Below are positions 35,146 through 47,479 of a DNA stretch of 64,000 nucleotides, piece by piece. The position numbers and the translations under genes were made by a program. How positions within the stretch are numbered: the first letter of the stretch is position 1; every line of letters begins with the position of its first letter. Below the pieces are notes generated by a model. That model saw only the letters and a list, made by a program, of their open reading frames with translations. It had not been told where the DNA came from and ran no database searches. The DNA is from Bedellia somnulentella (taxonomy: Eukaryota > Arthropoda > Insecta > Lepidoptera > Bedelliidae): NCBI GenBank assembly GCA_963576735.1, contig OY755176.1, positions 19,949,423-20,013,422 on the forward strand, read 5' to 3'.

Positions 35146-36344
35146 AATAATGTACGTTGAATGTTATTTTTACATGTGTTTTATTTAGTAATCATATTTT
35201 GATAATTATTTGGTATTTAGTTAGTTAAGTACCTTATAATACAAGTTTTTAAGTTTTACTAGTTTGGGGCCACATGATCTGTGCAATATATTTACGTATT
35301 TTTAATATTTATTTACACAAAATAATACAGCTTACGCTTTTACGTCTATATTGCAATTGTTTTTTAAGAGGATATAACAAACTATGAAAGATCTGATAAA
35401 AAATGTTTAGCACATTATTTTTTTTACAATTATAGTAGTCAGGTGACTTTTGAGCACACAATTTGTGTATTTGCGTTACAACAAATTATTGAGGAAACAG
35501 GGAGCAAAAGCAACAACAATGCAAACTTTAATATAGTAAATTATATTTCAATTTAAGCTTAACAATATAAACCCTAGAAGTATATTAAATAAATACATAA
35601 TTTCTTCCGTTTCTTTTCAGTCAAAAACCTACCAGCGACTATGCTGGTTACGATGTTCAATTGAAATTTTAATTGGAGATACTTTTTTTTTTAATAATTA
35701 CACTTTCATAAGTTGCATTGATATTTAAAAATACTCCACAAAGCAGAAAACTAATAAATTAATAATAATAATAAATTAACACTGTGTTTTAGGCATTATA
35801 CCACAAACACAGTAGTTTGATCCTATAAGTTTCAACTGAAATTACAATATTCCTACAACAAACCCTCGTACTATCGAAATCACAACACGACACTGGGGCT
35901 ATAATTCGATTACGATTCGATTCATTACTCGCGAAGTCGAGAATAGAGAGATGATTCGAGAACGCATAGTCGTAAATTTAATTTAAACGAATTTGGTTGG
36001 GGTCGGGTGCAATATCACTTTTGTTTTTGTTATAAATCTATTAATGTGATTTTGTGTTCTACTCGTTTAAGTTATTGCAGTCATTGCAATTGGGCGTTTG
36101 TAAATAAACAATACTACATTTTCACTCTTTTTAGGTATGCATAACGGTAGCAATATAATTCCTGATTCAAGCTTTAGTTGGCGATCTTTTTTGAGTAACC
36201 TTAATTTTTATTTAGTTTGGTTCCGATTTAGTCCAAAAAACCTTATGACTCAAAACTAAATATAATGACAATAGCTTGGAAGTACCTATTAAAATAGTCA
36301 AACTTCGTTAAACCCAAAAGGGATGGCTAATTATTTGTGTTTTA
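35146..36344. other. no recognisable feature
   Basis: AT-rich, without a protein-like frame. Confidence 0.45.
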
Positions 36345-36395
36345 CTCACAGAGGAAATGGTTTAGTGCTATTCTAAGCCCACGCAACACCGAGCG
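36345..36395 (-). repeat. family A fragment
   Basis: AGTGCTATTCTAAGCCCACG with flanking family bases only. Confidence 0.6.
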
Positions 36396-36879
36396 TTTTA
36401 TCATCCTCAATCATCTCATATGTCACCTTAAGCCTAAAAAAGGATAATATCCTTCAAAGACTATCAAATTAATACTAAGAAATGAAACGGGTAAGCCATT
36501 CCTGTCAGGTCAAACTATAACAAAAGATTTTTTTATTCAAATAGATGCGTATATATTCATAAAATACAAATAACGATGAAACCTCACAAACGCAAGATCA
36601 TGAAATCTGATCCGCGAGCGGTCGTCAAAGCGACAGCCTCGTCTCCGCCATCCTTCTTTGAACCTCCAATCAATAGTATTAGATTACACTCTCCTTTCAT
36701 TCGTGTTATCATATCTGTCACGGTTTATTACGTCCGGTTATTTTTCTGATATTATGTGGTTATCAAAAAGCTAAAGAGTGTCAGATTTTATAATTTTTGT
36801 TACTAAAAGACGAAATGGTGAGGATGATAGGTTAGTTTGGGGCCCGGTGGCTGGGACAAATATTGATTTGATAAATAAA

Positions 36880-36973
36880 GGATAAATAAAGGAAAGAAAA
36901 ATTTCGACACAGGCGGGGTTTGAACCCGCGACCTCAGGTATACGCCCCCGTCGCTCTGCCAATTGAGCTACTA
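36880..36973 (-). repeat. family C copy with tRNA-like head
   Basis: Complement reads TAGCTCAATTGGCAGAGCGA, then TCGCGGGTTCAAACCCCGCC and GTGTCGAAATTTTTCTTTCC. The upstream acceptor strand is absent. Confidence 0.75.
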
Positions 36974-37559
36974 CTATACATCTACTTGCTAATACGTTTA
37001 TTTAGTATTTTTTGTATTAAAATACTTTACATTACATGAAATATTTGTGAGAAAGGGAAATTTAATTCATTTATTATCTGATTATTGTGTATTATTGAAA
37101 AAAGTATCAAATTATTGTCAGCAATCCCTCTCAATCCACTAACATTTATACAATATCCATTAGGCATGCAACTCCACTAAAATAGTGATTTTACAATAAT
37201 TATCGTTCTAACCTTTTAAATATAATAATGTTGTGAAAAAAAACACATTTACTAGTTTTGGCAAATTTTTAAAAGTGGTGATTGGTAGCTATCAACCTAA
37301 ATGGAAACGAATAGTCTGAGTAAATGTATTAATGTATGTTCAATATTTTTCAGGCAAATTGGAGTTTTAATATTAAAATTTTGTCTATTATCGTACCCAA
37401 GTAAATCGTGCGTTAATAATTTTTAATAAGTTTACCACAATCACTATTATTGTACCATACCACTAGGAAATGTTATTATTCTCATGTGCATTTACAGTTG
37501 AAATATATATTTTGCTCGTTCCTCAAAAGGTATATTAGCTAACTTTGCAATTTTGCATT

Positions 37560-39090
37560 TTCTTCTTCTCAGTCGTAACACTCTTGACAAAGTGGTCGTG
37601 GTCGTCATTTTGGTTGGGTGACCCGCCGCACAATTCGTCGCCATTCCTCTCTGAGGGCTGTTTTTTTGGTGTATTGGTACAGGGGGTCATCCAGCGCTGC
37701 TTTGATTTGGTCCGTCCATCTCATTGGTGATCGACCACGCATTTGGGTGCCCTCTACTCTGCTCTGTACCACCAGTCGCTCGATTGACATGCGCCCGCGT
37801 CGAGATATATGTCCGAAGAAGGTTAGGATACGAGCTTGGACTATAGATGATAGGCGCTGTTTGACACCTAGTTCTTGGAGGATTGAGTCATTGGTACGGA
37901 ACTCTGTCCACGATATCCCAAGCATTTTCCTCCAGCACCACATCTCAAGAGCATCAATCCTCTTCTTCTCGCTTTCCCGAAGCGTCCATCTCTCTGCAGC
38001 ATAAAGGAATATGGGGAACACAAGCGCTCTGACTAGCCGGGTCTTTGTGGCTTTGGTGATGTTGCGGTTCTTCCATATTTTCCTAAGTCTGTCCATAGAA
38101 GACCTTGCAATCGCCATTCGTTGCTTTATTTCGTCCACGCATCCGCCATTGTTGGATATCAGCGCTCCCAGATAGACGTATGATTGTACAACGTCACAAT
38201 TTGCAATTTTCGTGACTTCAGGCATGTTGTTGTTGGCACGATCCACAATCATCATCTTCATCTTACTGCGATTTATCTTAAGGCCAAATTCCAAACTGAC
38301 AATTTCCATCTTATGCAGCAGGTCTTCCATATCTCGCATACTGCTTGCGAATAGGGTGGTGTCATCTGCGAAGCGCAGGTTCGAGATTCTCAGGCCACCG
38401 ATTGCGATACCGTCCATCCAGTCTTCGAGGGAAATTCTCATTATCAGCTCTGTGTAGATGTTGAACAGAAGCGGAGAAATAATGCATCCTTGACGGACTC
38501 CCGCACTAGGGTGGAAGTGGTCTGAAAGCATCTCGTCTGCTCTCACTGACGCAGTCCCATTCTCGTAGAGGCGTCTCAAAAGGTGCACAAGGTGTGTTGG
38601 TGTACCCATCTCTAGCAGAGTTTTCCAAAGTTTCGGCCATTTCACTGAGTCAAACGCCTTTGAAAAATCAACAAAGCAAATATAAGTGGGCTTGTTAAAT
38701 TCTCTGGCTTTCTCGATGATCTGGCGCACAGTCAGGATTTGCTCCCGGGTTCCTTTTCCTTTTACGAAGCCGGCTTGTTCGGGTGCAATCTCTTTGGATA
38801 AAAAGGTCTTGAGGCGCTCGTTGAGAATGTGCAGTAAAATCTTGCTCGCGTGTGATATAAGGGCTATGAGGCGGTAGTTACTGCACGTTTTCGTCGAACC
38901 TTTTTTATGTAGAGGGATAAATACAGTGTGAACCCATTCTTGCGGCCATGTCCCTGTCTGCCATATTTTGTTGCATAGGGTTTTAAAGATCTGGACACCA
39001 TACTCGCCTGACGCTTTGATAGTTTCTATCGGGATAGCATCTCTGCCGGTGGCTTTTCCATTCTTCAGGTGTTTGATCGCAGCTTTTGCA
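37560..39090 (-). mobile_element. RTE-like LINE, 5'-truncated, reverse transcriptase open
   Basis: One open frame of about 500 codons (37605-39119, the first few codons being flanking DNA) encodes a reverse transcriptase without its endonuclease. Motifs in order: NGKATGRDAIPIE, PLHKKGSTKTCSNYRLIAL, EQAGFVKGKGTREQIL, CFVDFSKAFDSV, GVRQGCIISPLLFNIY, RFADDTTLFA (catalytic D-D intact), GLKINRSKMK, and the C-terminal FFGHISRRGR and RGRSPMRWTDQIK. After the stop the element ends with ACTGAGAAGAAGAAAA. A possible 9-bp duplication TTTTGCATT is at 37551-37559 and 39084-39092. The clade call (RTE/craniofacial-development-protein-2-like) is from memory of family motifs. The unbroken frame indicates a young insertion. 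Confidence 0.88.
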
Positions 39091-39478
39091 TTACAACAAT
39101 TAAAATAATACATGTACACATTCCATGTATAATTTCACAAATAAGTAGACATTGGGTGAACTGTTCAATAAATAGTCTAGCATTGTGTGAGTCACGTTTC
39201 AGAATTTGTTAATGGTACAACTTAAAGCCTATCTCACGATCTACAATATTGTGCGTTTACCCCTCGACTTCGTGTTATACTACACTTTTCAGTAGCGGGG
39301 GGGAACTAAAATGGTCACTTTAAACATTTAAATAAAGTGAAAGAATAGAACAGTAGTTTGATGACCTATGAGTAATAAAATATAATACAATTATATTGTA
39401 CATCCATGTTCTATGTTGTTGTTATTGTTTTGATATTTATATGATTTATTTATTTTTATTTATTTATGTTTGTTCAAT

Positions 39479-39572
39479 CCCATCCCCACACAAATTTCAA
39501 AAGTGACTGAGAAGTTTCTTATTTCAAAGCTCTGGCTATCCCTTTTAGAGAATTATAGCCGTGAGTATATGT
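39479..39572 (+). repeat. family A 3' fragment
   Basis: From AAAAGTGACTGAGAAGTTTC to GCCGTGAGTATATG. Confidence 0.75.
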
Positions 39573-39611
39573 ATTTTTTTATATGTTTTTTTATTATTTT
39601 TCCTCCAGTGT

Positions 39612-39865
39612 TATGCTGTGTAGTGTCGGCTTAGAATAGCACTACCCCATTTCTTCCGGTGGGTGTACGTAAGAGGTGACTAACGGTATGGGGGCTATTA
39701 AGAGATTTTTGGGCGATGCGGTTGGAGACCCATCACCAACAACCTTTGTTTTGCCATCTTTTCCCCGCTCAATTTTCCAAAAGTGGCTGAGAAATTTCTT
39801 ATTCCTTGGCTCTGGCTACCCCTTCAAGGGATTCATAGCCTTGAGTATGTGTATGTATGTATGTT
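39612..39865 (+). repeat. family A repeat, full length
   Basis: Near-consensus copy of the subfamily with CCATTTCTTCCGGTGGGTGT; TATG tail. Confidence 0.92.
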
Positions 39866-41040
39866 AAATAAAAAACAAATAAGATGATGTGATTTATGAA
39901 AATACAGACGGTCGATTACATCGCATAGCGCCCCTGAAAGGTTGTTAAATAAACCAATACTGAATTTTTAAGAATACTTCAATATAGTTGGTTTATAAAC
40001 TGATTTAAGATAGATAAACTTTATTAAATATTAAACTTTGTCCTCATTCCACCTTCGATTTAGTACTATTAAATATAGTTTTGATATTTTAATTACATTA
40101 ATTTTAATACATATGCAGAAAAAATCGGACAGTTCAATAGAATTTGTGATTAACATTACAAAATACTTGTAAAAGCTTTTTTTTAAATATATCATATTTT
40201 AGTTAGTAGTTAATATATCATATTAGGGATATAATGAATTCGAATAGGAAATAGTAGTAAGAAATATTAATTTTGTTTTTAAATAATAGTAGTAATATAA
40301 AAAATAATTGGTCTAATAGAAACAACCTATATTATTTTTATTTTGCGAAAATGAAAAATAGAAATTTAAAACTGTGTAAAATGCCTTAATTACCTTTACA
40401 ACCTCTTTGAACCATTCAAAAAGGCAGAAAAAAAATATTAAGCCAAGATATTACAATGTTTCATAATATTATGAAAGATGCATCTAAACAAAACTAGCAC
40501 TCCAGCCGTTCCTCCCGCGCGAGCGTCCATCGTAGCCCCCGAAGCTACCAACAATAAAATTTGCATAATAGCAGCCGCGCCGCCGCAGCGCATCTTCTTA
40601 TTAAATTTCCTCCGCTGAAACCCTCAACAACTCATTAATGGTTTGTACTTAACCACCTCGAGATGTTATTTGGACGATAAATCATAAGGTTGCAGAGTTC
40701 GTGGCTTACCCGACTTTTATAGCTTCAGCTGTGCTCGCAGTAATCCTTCTGAAGTCTTGCTAGATGAGCGATGGGGCTATATAAGGGTATTACCACTTTT
40801 TCATAACGCTCTTGAAATATGTGCCTTTCCGCTGCAGCCAATAGCTCGTGTGGAAATAGATTTAAGACTCTTTTATTAACATTTCAAAGACATTCTTTAC
40901 GATCCCTTTTCTGCAAAATATTCTTTTAAACATCAAAGATTGAAAACTATATTATACCAACTCATAACTGAACATAAATTAAGATAGTTCAGTAATAAAT
41001 AAATATCTACTAACACATAACACATTACTTGCCGATTCAA

Positions 41041-41282
41041 GTAGTGCCGGCTTAGAATGTCGCTACCCCTTTCTTTCCACGGGTGTCGTAAGAGGCGACT
41101 AAGGGTATTGGGGCTTTTTATTGGATTTTTGGGCGATGCGGTTGGAGACCCATCACCAAAAACCTTTATTTTCCTATCTTTTACCCACTCAACTTCCAAA
41201 AGTGACTGAGGAATTTATAATTCCTTGGCTCGGGCTACCCCTTCTAGGGAAATACAGCCGTGAGTATATGTATGTATGTATG
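41041..41282 (+). repeat. family A repeat, second subfamily
   Basis: Starts GTGCCGGCTTAGAATGTCGC and has CCACGGGTGTCGTAAGAGGC; TATG tail. Confidence 0.9.
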
Positions 41283-41318
41283 AACATTACACAGATCATG
41301 CTAGATCCAAAGTAATTA

Positions 41319-41601
41319 TCCTATTAATATTATAAATGTGAAAGTTTGGATGTTTGAGGCAAAAAGGCTCCTCAAGTACATATCAAGTACATGTTATGTA
41401 CCACATTTTCATTATTAATATATATGAATGAAATTTGGCAGAATGCTAGAATGACCCAAATTATCGAATAGGATACTTTTTATCCCGGTAAAAATTGATT
41501 AATAAAATATTCACGCCTGATTGAACTAAAAGTACCGGAAAAAACGCTTTAAGATTCGTCGTAAGCAAATTTGACAGTACAAACTCTGTCAGGTCAGCTA
41601 G
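41319..41601 (+). mobile_element. non-autonomous Helitron
   Basis: Begins TCCTATTAATATTATAAATG after an A and ends GTCAGCTAG before a T, the Helitron A|T insertion rule with TC and CTRR ends. A hairpin TGACAG-N8-CTGTCA lies just upstream of the terminus. 283 bp, no helicase. Confidence 0.85.
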
Positions 41602-41920
41602 TAAGTTAATTATTTCTCTCCTTACTCGGCGAGACCTCAAATAATATTTCTATGTAAAGATATTATTTAGCTTCTCACTTAATTACGAAGTCTCGCCCGA
41701 TACACTATCATGAGTTTAATCAACCTTCCGGTTTTATTGTTTATTTAAGTATAAAAAATTGTAAGAAATTATTATTATATAGGTTTGTAATAAGTTTTTT
41801 TATACAATTGATTTCACTTTATTCCATTAGCAATTCAAGTGTTTCATATCATAACACATTATGTGTAGCGCTTAATAATATGTAATCCACAATTTCTAAA
41901 GTAAAACTTGGTACATCTAT

Positions 41921-42106
41921 ACATATATTAACGGCAATGAATCCCTAAAAGTGGTAGCCAGAGCTTGAGATCAAGAAATTCTTTAGCAGGTGATGGCGTG
42001 GTCCGACCGCATCGCCTAAAAATCACTTATAAATAGTTGCCTCTTACGAACACGCACGAGAAGAAATGGGGTAGTGCTATTCTAAGCAGACACTACACCG
42101 CAAACA
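41921..42106 (-). repeat. family A repeat
   Basis: Reverse copy with an internal deletion between AATTCTTTAGCAG and GTGATGGCGTGGTCCGACCG. Confidence 0.8.
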
Positions 42107-42684
42107 ATTTAAATGTGGATATATTGCCAAGAATTGAAGACTCAGAAGTCATCAGTATGTATCCCAAAATGGGTAAAGTGAGGGTCGGCACGCGTGAAGG
42201 GTTTCGTAGTAACCAGTATAGGTAAGGAAAAATGGCGTATGTCTACGCTAAATATGATAAGCTTCTCATTATAACTTTATTTATACAACATTCAGTGACA
42301 GCGTTTATTAAGATATACAAAAGTCATTTTATTTGATTTTCACTATCTGGTTTATAAATAAGATGATAAGACGGGAGTAAATGTCACCACTTTGTGAATT
42401 TAAGTCTTTCAAAAAAATAACTAAAAAATATTATTCAAGAATCCAAACATGGCGCAACAATCATTTACCAACCCCATAACTGACTCGTATAACACCAACG
42501 GAAATAAATAAATTAGTTCAGTTCAAAATTATAACTGCATAAAAATAAATGTATTAAAGATAGTAACTTTATCAAGCTAACATTAAACGCTGATAAACAG
42601 TACATCTGGCAGTATATTCGGTTACCGACAATATGTAATTTTAATCATTCGACAGCAAACTTTCGTGAGAGTAGTGCCACTACA

Positions 42685-43968
42685 ATGATTCTGTTAACTC
42701 ATTATTATTTATTTGTGACTATATTTTCTTTATCGAACGCTTCCATAGTGCAATGGTCACCAAGTACAAATTTCGGCGTAAACAAAATTCAAAATGCTTG
42801 TTCTAGAGAAACTGTAGTATTTCCAGAAGTAATGACATTAAAAATCACTGGTGATATTTCTGTAAAAGAAATAATTTTGCCTAAGGATGGTTCTGTAAAT
42901 TTGATTGATGCTGATATACATTTTGGTGAGGACGCATCGGTTTCAGAAAACTGTACAGAAAAAGATGTTATCGTCATGCCTGCAGAGTTTGGATGGACGG
43001 AAGCAGACGTTTGGATTGCCGATCGTTTCAACGAGGCCACACCAGATGCGGAGCGAAGACCATGTTACTACGACACTGCTGCATTCAAAAGAGGAAGCAT
43101 TTATACCGTTCTTCTTCCTAATCATACTCAAACTATCAATGAATTGATGATAGATGGAAACGTGTTTGATAGTTTAATATTTCAAGCACTTGTAAATTTT
43201 CAATCAAACGATAATCCAGATCAATTTATCTTGAACGACCAGCTTAATACTGGTTTGAAAATTGCAGATTATAATTGTCACTCTGCTATTGGATGTCCTT
43301 GTCAAGAAAATTTAGAAGTCGATTGTTCTAGAAAAATTTGTCCAAAACCACTTTGTGCTGATGCGATAAAACCATCGGGACATTGTTGTTTTATTTGTGG
43401 TGGAGCTTTACAATTTCACATTGATAATTCCTTTGATGTCAAAGAGTTCAAAAATCTTGTACAAGAAACGATTAAATTGTACGGTTCTAAGAACGTAGAT
43501 TATCATTTAGGAGTTTTACCCGATCATAGAATGCAATTGATTGTGGTCGATCTAATTGAGTACGATGGGACAAGTGTTGAAATTATCAATGTTATAAGCA
43601 GTTATATGAACAATGATTTAGTAATGGGTGTTAAAGAAGCTTTATTCAGTGGAATACCTTTATCCCAAAAAGGCTTAGGATTTAAAATCGTTGCTTCCGT
43701 ATTCGTTTCTGTTGTGTTTGCACTAGGCAGTGTGTTTGCGTACTATTACAAGTTAAATAATTTAGTAATTCCATATATAAACACTGCAAGAAGAAACAAT
43801 GTGACCGTGTCTAGGTTTCAAAGGCGAACAGACAGTGTTATCACACTAACTAGAAGAGATTCTGCGGTTTCATCTTTGCAAGCTGCAACTGCCTTTCGCA
43901 ACCCTTTGTATGATTCAAAAAGATCACAAAAATCATCAGGTGATACTTCAGTAAATGATAACGAATAA
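42685..43968 (+). CDS. AMN: amnionless-like endocytic receptor subunit
   Basis: A single open exon of 427 codons, TAA stop, with AATAAA at 44004-44009. I recognise the protein as amnionless, the membrane partner that carries cubilin to the surface for receptor-mediated uptake; in flies the pair acts in nephrocytes. Residues 1-20 are a hydrophobic signal peptide. The extracellular part starts with the family's opening (IVQWSPSTNFG, NACSRETVVFPE at 38-49). Residues 198-238 form a von Willebrand C-like cysteine cluster (CHSAIGCPCQ, CSRKICPKPLC, GHCCFICGG). Residues 332-355 are a transmembrane helix. The cytoplasmic tail has FRNPLY at 404-409, an FxNPxY-type endocytosis signal as in vertebrate amnionless. 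The start is the first ATG, followed directly by the signal peptide. No intron is visible, and an A-rich run follows the AATAAA. Confidence 0.88.
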   Translation: MILLTHYYLFVTIFSLSNASIVQWSPSTNFGVNKIQNACSRETVVFPEVMTLKITGDISVKEIILPKDGSVNLIDADIHFGEDASVSENCTEKDVIVMPAEFGWTEADVWIADRFNEATPDAERRPCYYDTAAFKRGSIYTVLLPNHTQTINELMIDGNVFDSLIFQALVNFQSNDNPDQFILNDQLNTGLKIADYNCHSAIGCPCQENLEVDCSRKICPKPLCADAIKPSGHCCFICGGALQFHIDNSFDVKEFKNLVQETIKLYGSKNVDYHLGVLPDHRMQLIVVDLIEYDGTSVEIINVISSYMNNDLVMGVKEALFSGIPLSQKGLGFKIVASVFVSVVFALGSVFAYYYKLNNLVIPYINTARRNNVTVSRFQRRTDSVITLTRRDSAVSSLQAATAFRNPLYDSKRSQKSSGDTSVNDNE

Positions 43969-44003
43969 ATATACTTCAGAGTATTTCGATTTTGTTAATA
44001 ACA

Positions 44004-44020
44004 AATAAAAAAAAAAGAAA
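44004..44020 (+). terminator. polyadenylation signal of the amnionless-like gene
   Basis: AATAAA 36 bases after the stop codon, running into a stretch of A. Confidence 0.6.
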
Positions 44021-44318
44021 AGAAAATTATTTTGATAAATAATAGTATAAAACAAATATTATATTGATACTTATCATAGCCACAATGTTAGCATAGACTG
44101 TACAGATATTTTTTTCGTGGCCTATTTATTACCTATACTATAAACTTAATAATTTACAATAATTAAATGCATAAATTAGATCGTAATGTTTTTTTGTTTG
44201 ATTTTATATTATAAATGCAGTAAATGAATTTTGTACGCAGATATCAATATCACTTATTTTATGGTTTATTTATGATTTATTTTCTTATATATTAAGTCTA
44301 TGGTACTGTTTAAGTTCT

Positions 44319-45073
44319 GGAGGGCAATTCTCACACGGTAGATATTATATCACTTTCGATATTTATCACTTTTGTGATATTTCGCGATCGATATTAGACT
44401 TGAGCTATTCTCACTCCATCCAATAGATATTTTTCTATTGAAAACCAGCCGATATGATGATATATATCAAAGGATGATATCGTGTGGTCACGATCAGACG
44501 ATGTGATGATATTTTAAGATGTCGTGCGAACGGTAGCCTTTTTGTTTTCAAATTTTGTTTGAATATAGATAGAAAATTAAAATGTAGGTAAATATATTAA
44601 ATGGATCATAGATTAAATAGTCTTGGAAGTTGTAAATAATGTCTACTTGGATCAACGTTAATTATATTATTAAAATATAAAAAATATATTATTTTTCCAT
44701 TATAAAATTTCCAAAACTAAATTCGGTTGTCGGATGGTTCATTTGGGAATTCAGACTTTGCTAGTTACCCGCAAAGTACACTTAAAGGAAAATTTAAACA
44801 AACCAAAACATATGTAAATATTGACAGATATGAAGACCTTTTCATATCTAAGATGACAGTTAAACTAACCTTTCATTCAATTCATTCGCTGGGATCATTG
44901 ATTTCGGTCATCGTCCTTTAATGTCTAAGGAAAAATTACTACCGTGTGCGAGAATACAGTTTCAATATATGAATAGAAATATGTTTCACTTTGTGATATT
45001 TTGCACACGACATTGAACACTTGATATAATTTCTATGATAGTAATGATATCGAACTTGCGAGAATTGCCCTCC
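44319..45073. mobile_element. 755-bp TIR element
   Basis: Ends are GGAGGGCAATTCTCACAC and the complement GCGAGAATTGCCCTCC. A second pair of related motifs lies inside: TATTCTCACTCC at about 44406 and CCGTGTGCGAGAATAC at about 44941. GTTCT precedes the left end and TGTTCT follows the right end, an imperfect target duplication. A 64-codon frame at 44727-44921 resembles nothing I know. Confidence 0.65.
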
Positions 45074-45286
45074 TGTTCTTTCCCCATAATATCTTACAAA
45101 ATAGCAAAATCATGAACTTAATATTTATAGTCAAAATCTAAGTGCATTACAAAAAACACATATTGATTGTTACTGAGTAATGCCAGTTGAAAAAAATATA
45201 TAATCTACATACTTAAAACTTTGCGTTTTGTATAACTTTTACTAGGAAAAAGAAACAATGGGATAATTTACTTTTACGAACGCTAC

Positions 45287-45430
45287 GGATTAATATCCAA
45301 AAAAGAAGTAACCAGACACTAATCGAAGTGAGTGAGGTTAAGATAAACCAAAAGACTGTTGGTGATGGGTCCCCAGTCAAATCGCCCAAACAGTTGGAAG
45401 TCGTCTGGCGAGAGTAACTTTAATAGGGGA
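45287..45430 (-). repeat. family A repeat, degraded
   Basis: Kept by GTTGGTGATGGGTCCCCAGT and AAATCGCCCAAA. Confidence 0.5.
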
Positions 45431-45623
45431 CGATGATTTTCAGTTTTACCCGTACTTTGCTGTGAATATAATATATAACTTCGATCATAGTCAGCATCAA
45501 ATATAATTTATCAAATACACTTTATTTGTCCTAAATCTTCGTAATGTATAACATTGTAGAACCAAATTTAGGTATCAAGATGTAATAAACACTCCAGTAG
45601 AATAGAAACTTTATTCAGAGAGT

Positions 45624-45955
45624 TTTCCTCACAGCCCATATATGTCCCCACCAAGGGGCTCGAGCTTACCCTATATAGGGCGATTTGGCCGGTAGTCCAC
45701 CACGCTGGCCAATCGCGGGTTGGCAGACTAACGACTACTACCGTAATAGTAGCCGGGACAGACGGCTTAACGTGCCCTCCGAAGCACGGAATCATCTTAA
45801 TTTTCGAATAATCAGGGGATTCATGCCTTCAATATCCATCCAAACTGAGTTTAATCTCACAAATTAAATTTGTAAGATTACTACCCCGGGGATCGAACCC
45901 GAGACGTCCGCACTTGAAACCAACTGCTTCACCGCAAGACCACGGAGGCAGTTAT
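45624..45955 (-). mobile_element. tRNA-derived SINE with 11-bp target duplication
   Basis: On the minus strand the head is GTGGTCTTGCGGTGAAGCAG, then TCGGGTTCGATCCCCGGGGT (B box), then a body containing GAGGGCACGTTAAGCCGTCT, a motif seen in many invertebrate SINEs, to GGCTGTGAGGAAAA. Target duplication ATTCAGAGAGT at 45613-45623 and 45956-45966. Unrelated in sequence to family B. Confidence 0.92.
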
Positions 45956-46599
45956 ATTCAGAGAGTATAAACGAAAAATGTATTACTGAATTTGTCCTTA
46001 CTACATTTTTATTTAGAAGAGGTCTGCGAGCTTTTTGAAAATTATATATAGAAGTAAGCTATACTAAACACATTATAAGTATATACAACCAATCTGTAAA
46101 ATTCACATAACACAGAGACTGCCAAAATCGATCCAGAATGCAAAAATTTTAAGAAATTTATGTATACTTTAAAAAGGATTACGTCATAACTTATGTTATT
46201 GTGTTATTAAGTGTTTTTTGTTATGCACTTTCCCACAGCTAAAGTACGTACTTAATATTCTTCAAGCGATAATGATACTAAAATTTCAAACTCTTAACAC
46301 TTAATGATCTTTAATTCTTATTGAATGAGTGTAAGTAAATATCTGCATGTAATGACTACCGCAGTCGAGCTCCGTGAGAAAGCATGATGTCTATTTGTAC
46401 TATCAGTACTACTATTTTAGAATTAGTTGTTTGACTAATACTCGAGTAGAGTAGTGAAGTAATATAACGCGTTTAGTTTGTAAAATATGTTAACTGGCAT
46501 GCCAGTAGTATTTATGAAGTGATTTATTGCTTGATTTATATTTTACAATACATATTTTAAAAAAAGTATTGATAATTTGCATGAACTTATTTATTATTT

Positions 46600-46775
46600 A
46601 TTATACCCTTGACGTGATTGAGTAGGGAAAGGATTGTAAATTGTAAATTAAGATGAACGGTGATAGCGTCGCCGAACTCCAATAACTAGTCAAAAATCCC
46701 AATACCTTACTTACGAATCTTACGCAACCCGCAGGAACAAATGAATTATTGATATTCAAAGCCGGTACAGCCAAA
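46600..46775 (-). repeat. family A repeat, degraded
   Basis: GATTGAGTAGGGAAAGGATT, CAAAAATCCCAATACC and AAAGCCGGTACAGCC remain. Confidence 0.55.
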
Positions 46776-47165
46776 TATATACCATACTGTCTACTTATTA
46801 AATGAGTCTTTGATTTTTTTAAGCAAGATAGAGTAGGATTTTATGTATGGATATTATAAAACTGAGTGTTTAATTTTTTCTATAAATTAAGGTGCCCGTA
46901 GATCTAATCTAAACCAAAAAATATATTTTTTAATTATGTAGCGAATATAAAATATTAATAAACCAAATCGTGTTTTTGGAAGCAAGTTAGACGCTCGGAG
47001 AACAAGGCATAGATTGAAGTGTTTATTCAGGCAAAGTGAGGACACCGTCCGCCACTACACTACATTATGTTAAAACAAATAATAAGCCGTACTGGACACC
47101 GGTCTTACGGAATTGGGACTTAAGTGGCTTCGAGTTTAAATTAATTACTAATGAGATAATTATTA

Positions 47166-47333
47166 CAGTGACAGTGTATTCGTACAAAACGGTGATAGGC
47201 CTGCCGCCTATCACGTGAGTACACTGTCCATGCAAAACGTGGGTACTCTGAACACCAGATGAAAAAGTACCTCAGTACCTCTGCCTACCCCTTCGGGGAT
47301 ATTCGGCGTGAATTTTTATGTTTATGTTATAAT
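47166..47333 (+). mobile_element. family B SINE, 5'-truncated
   Basis: Starts at GTGACAGTGTATTCGTAC and ends with CCCCTTCGGGG and TTTATG tail; a short deletion near 47260. Confidence 0.85.
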
Positions 47334-47479
47334 TATTATGATAATTTTTTAAAGACTGTTCTGATCATTATTATGAGAACCTAGTAACCAGCCCTTACTA
47401 TTTCTATTTGATCTAACTTCAGTGCCACATCAATGCCACAACTATCTTATGTTTTCTATTTTACAATATCTTAAATAGC

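Noticed and set aside
42107..42230. Exon ending in ATAG|GTAAGG, encoding ...MGKVRVGTREGFRSNQYR
   Set aside because: The donor is good but no acceptor is seen; upstream sequence is a family A repeat. Could be a first exon, but support is too thin.
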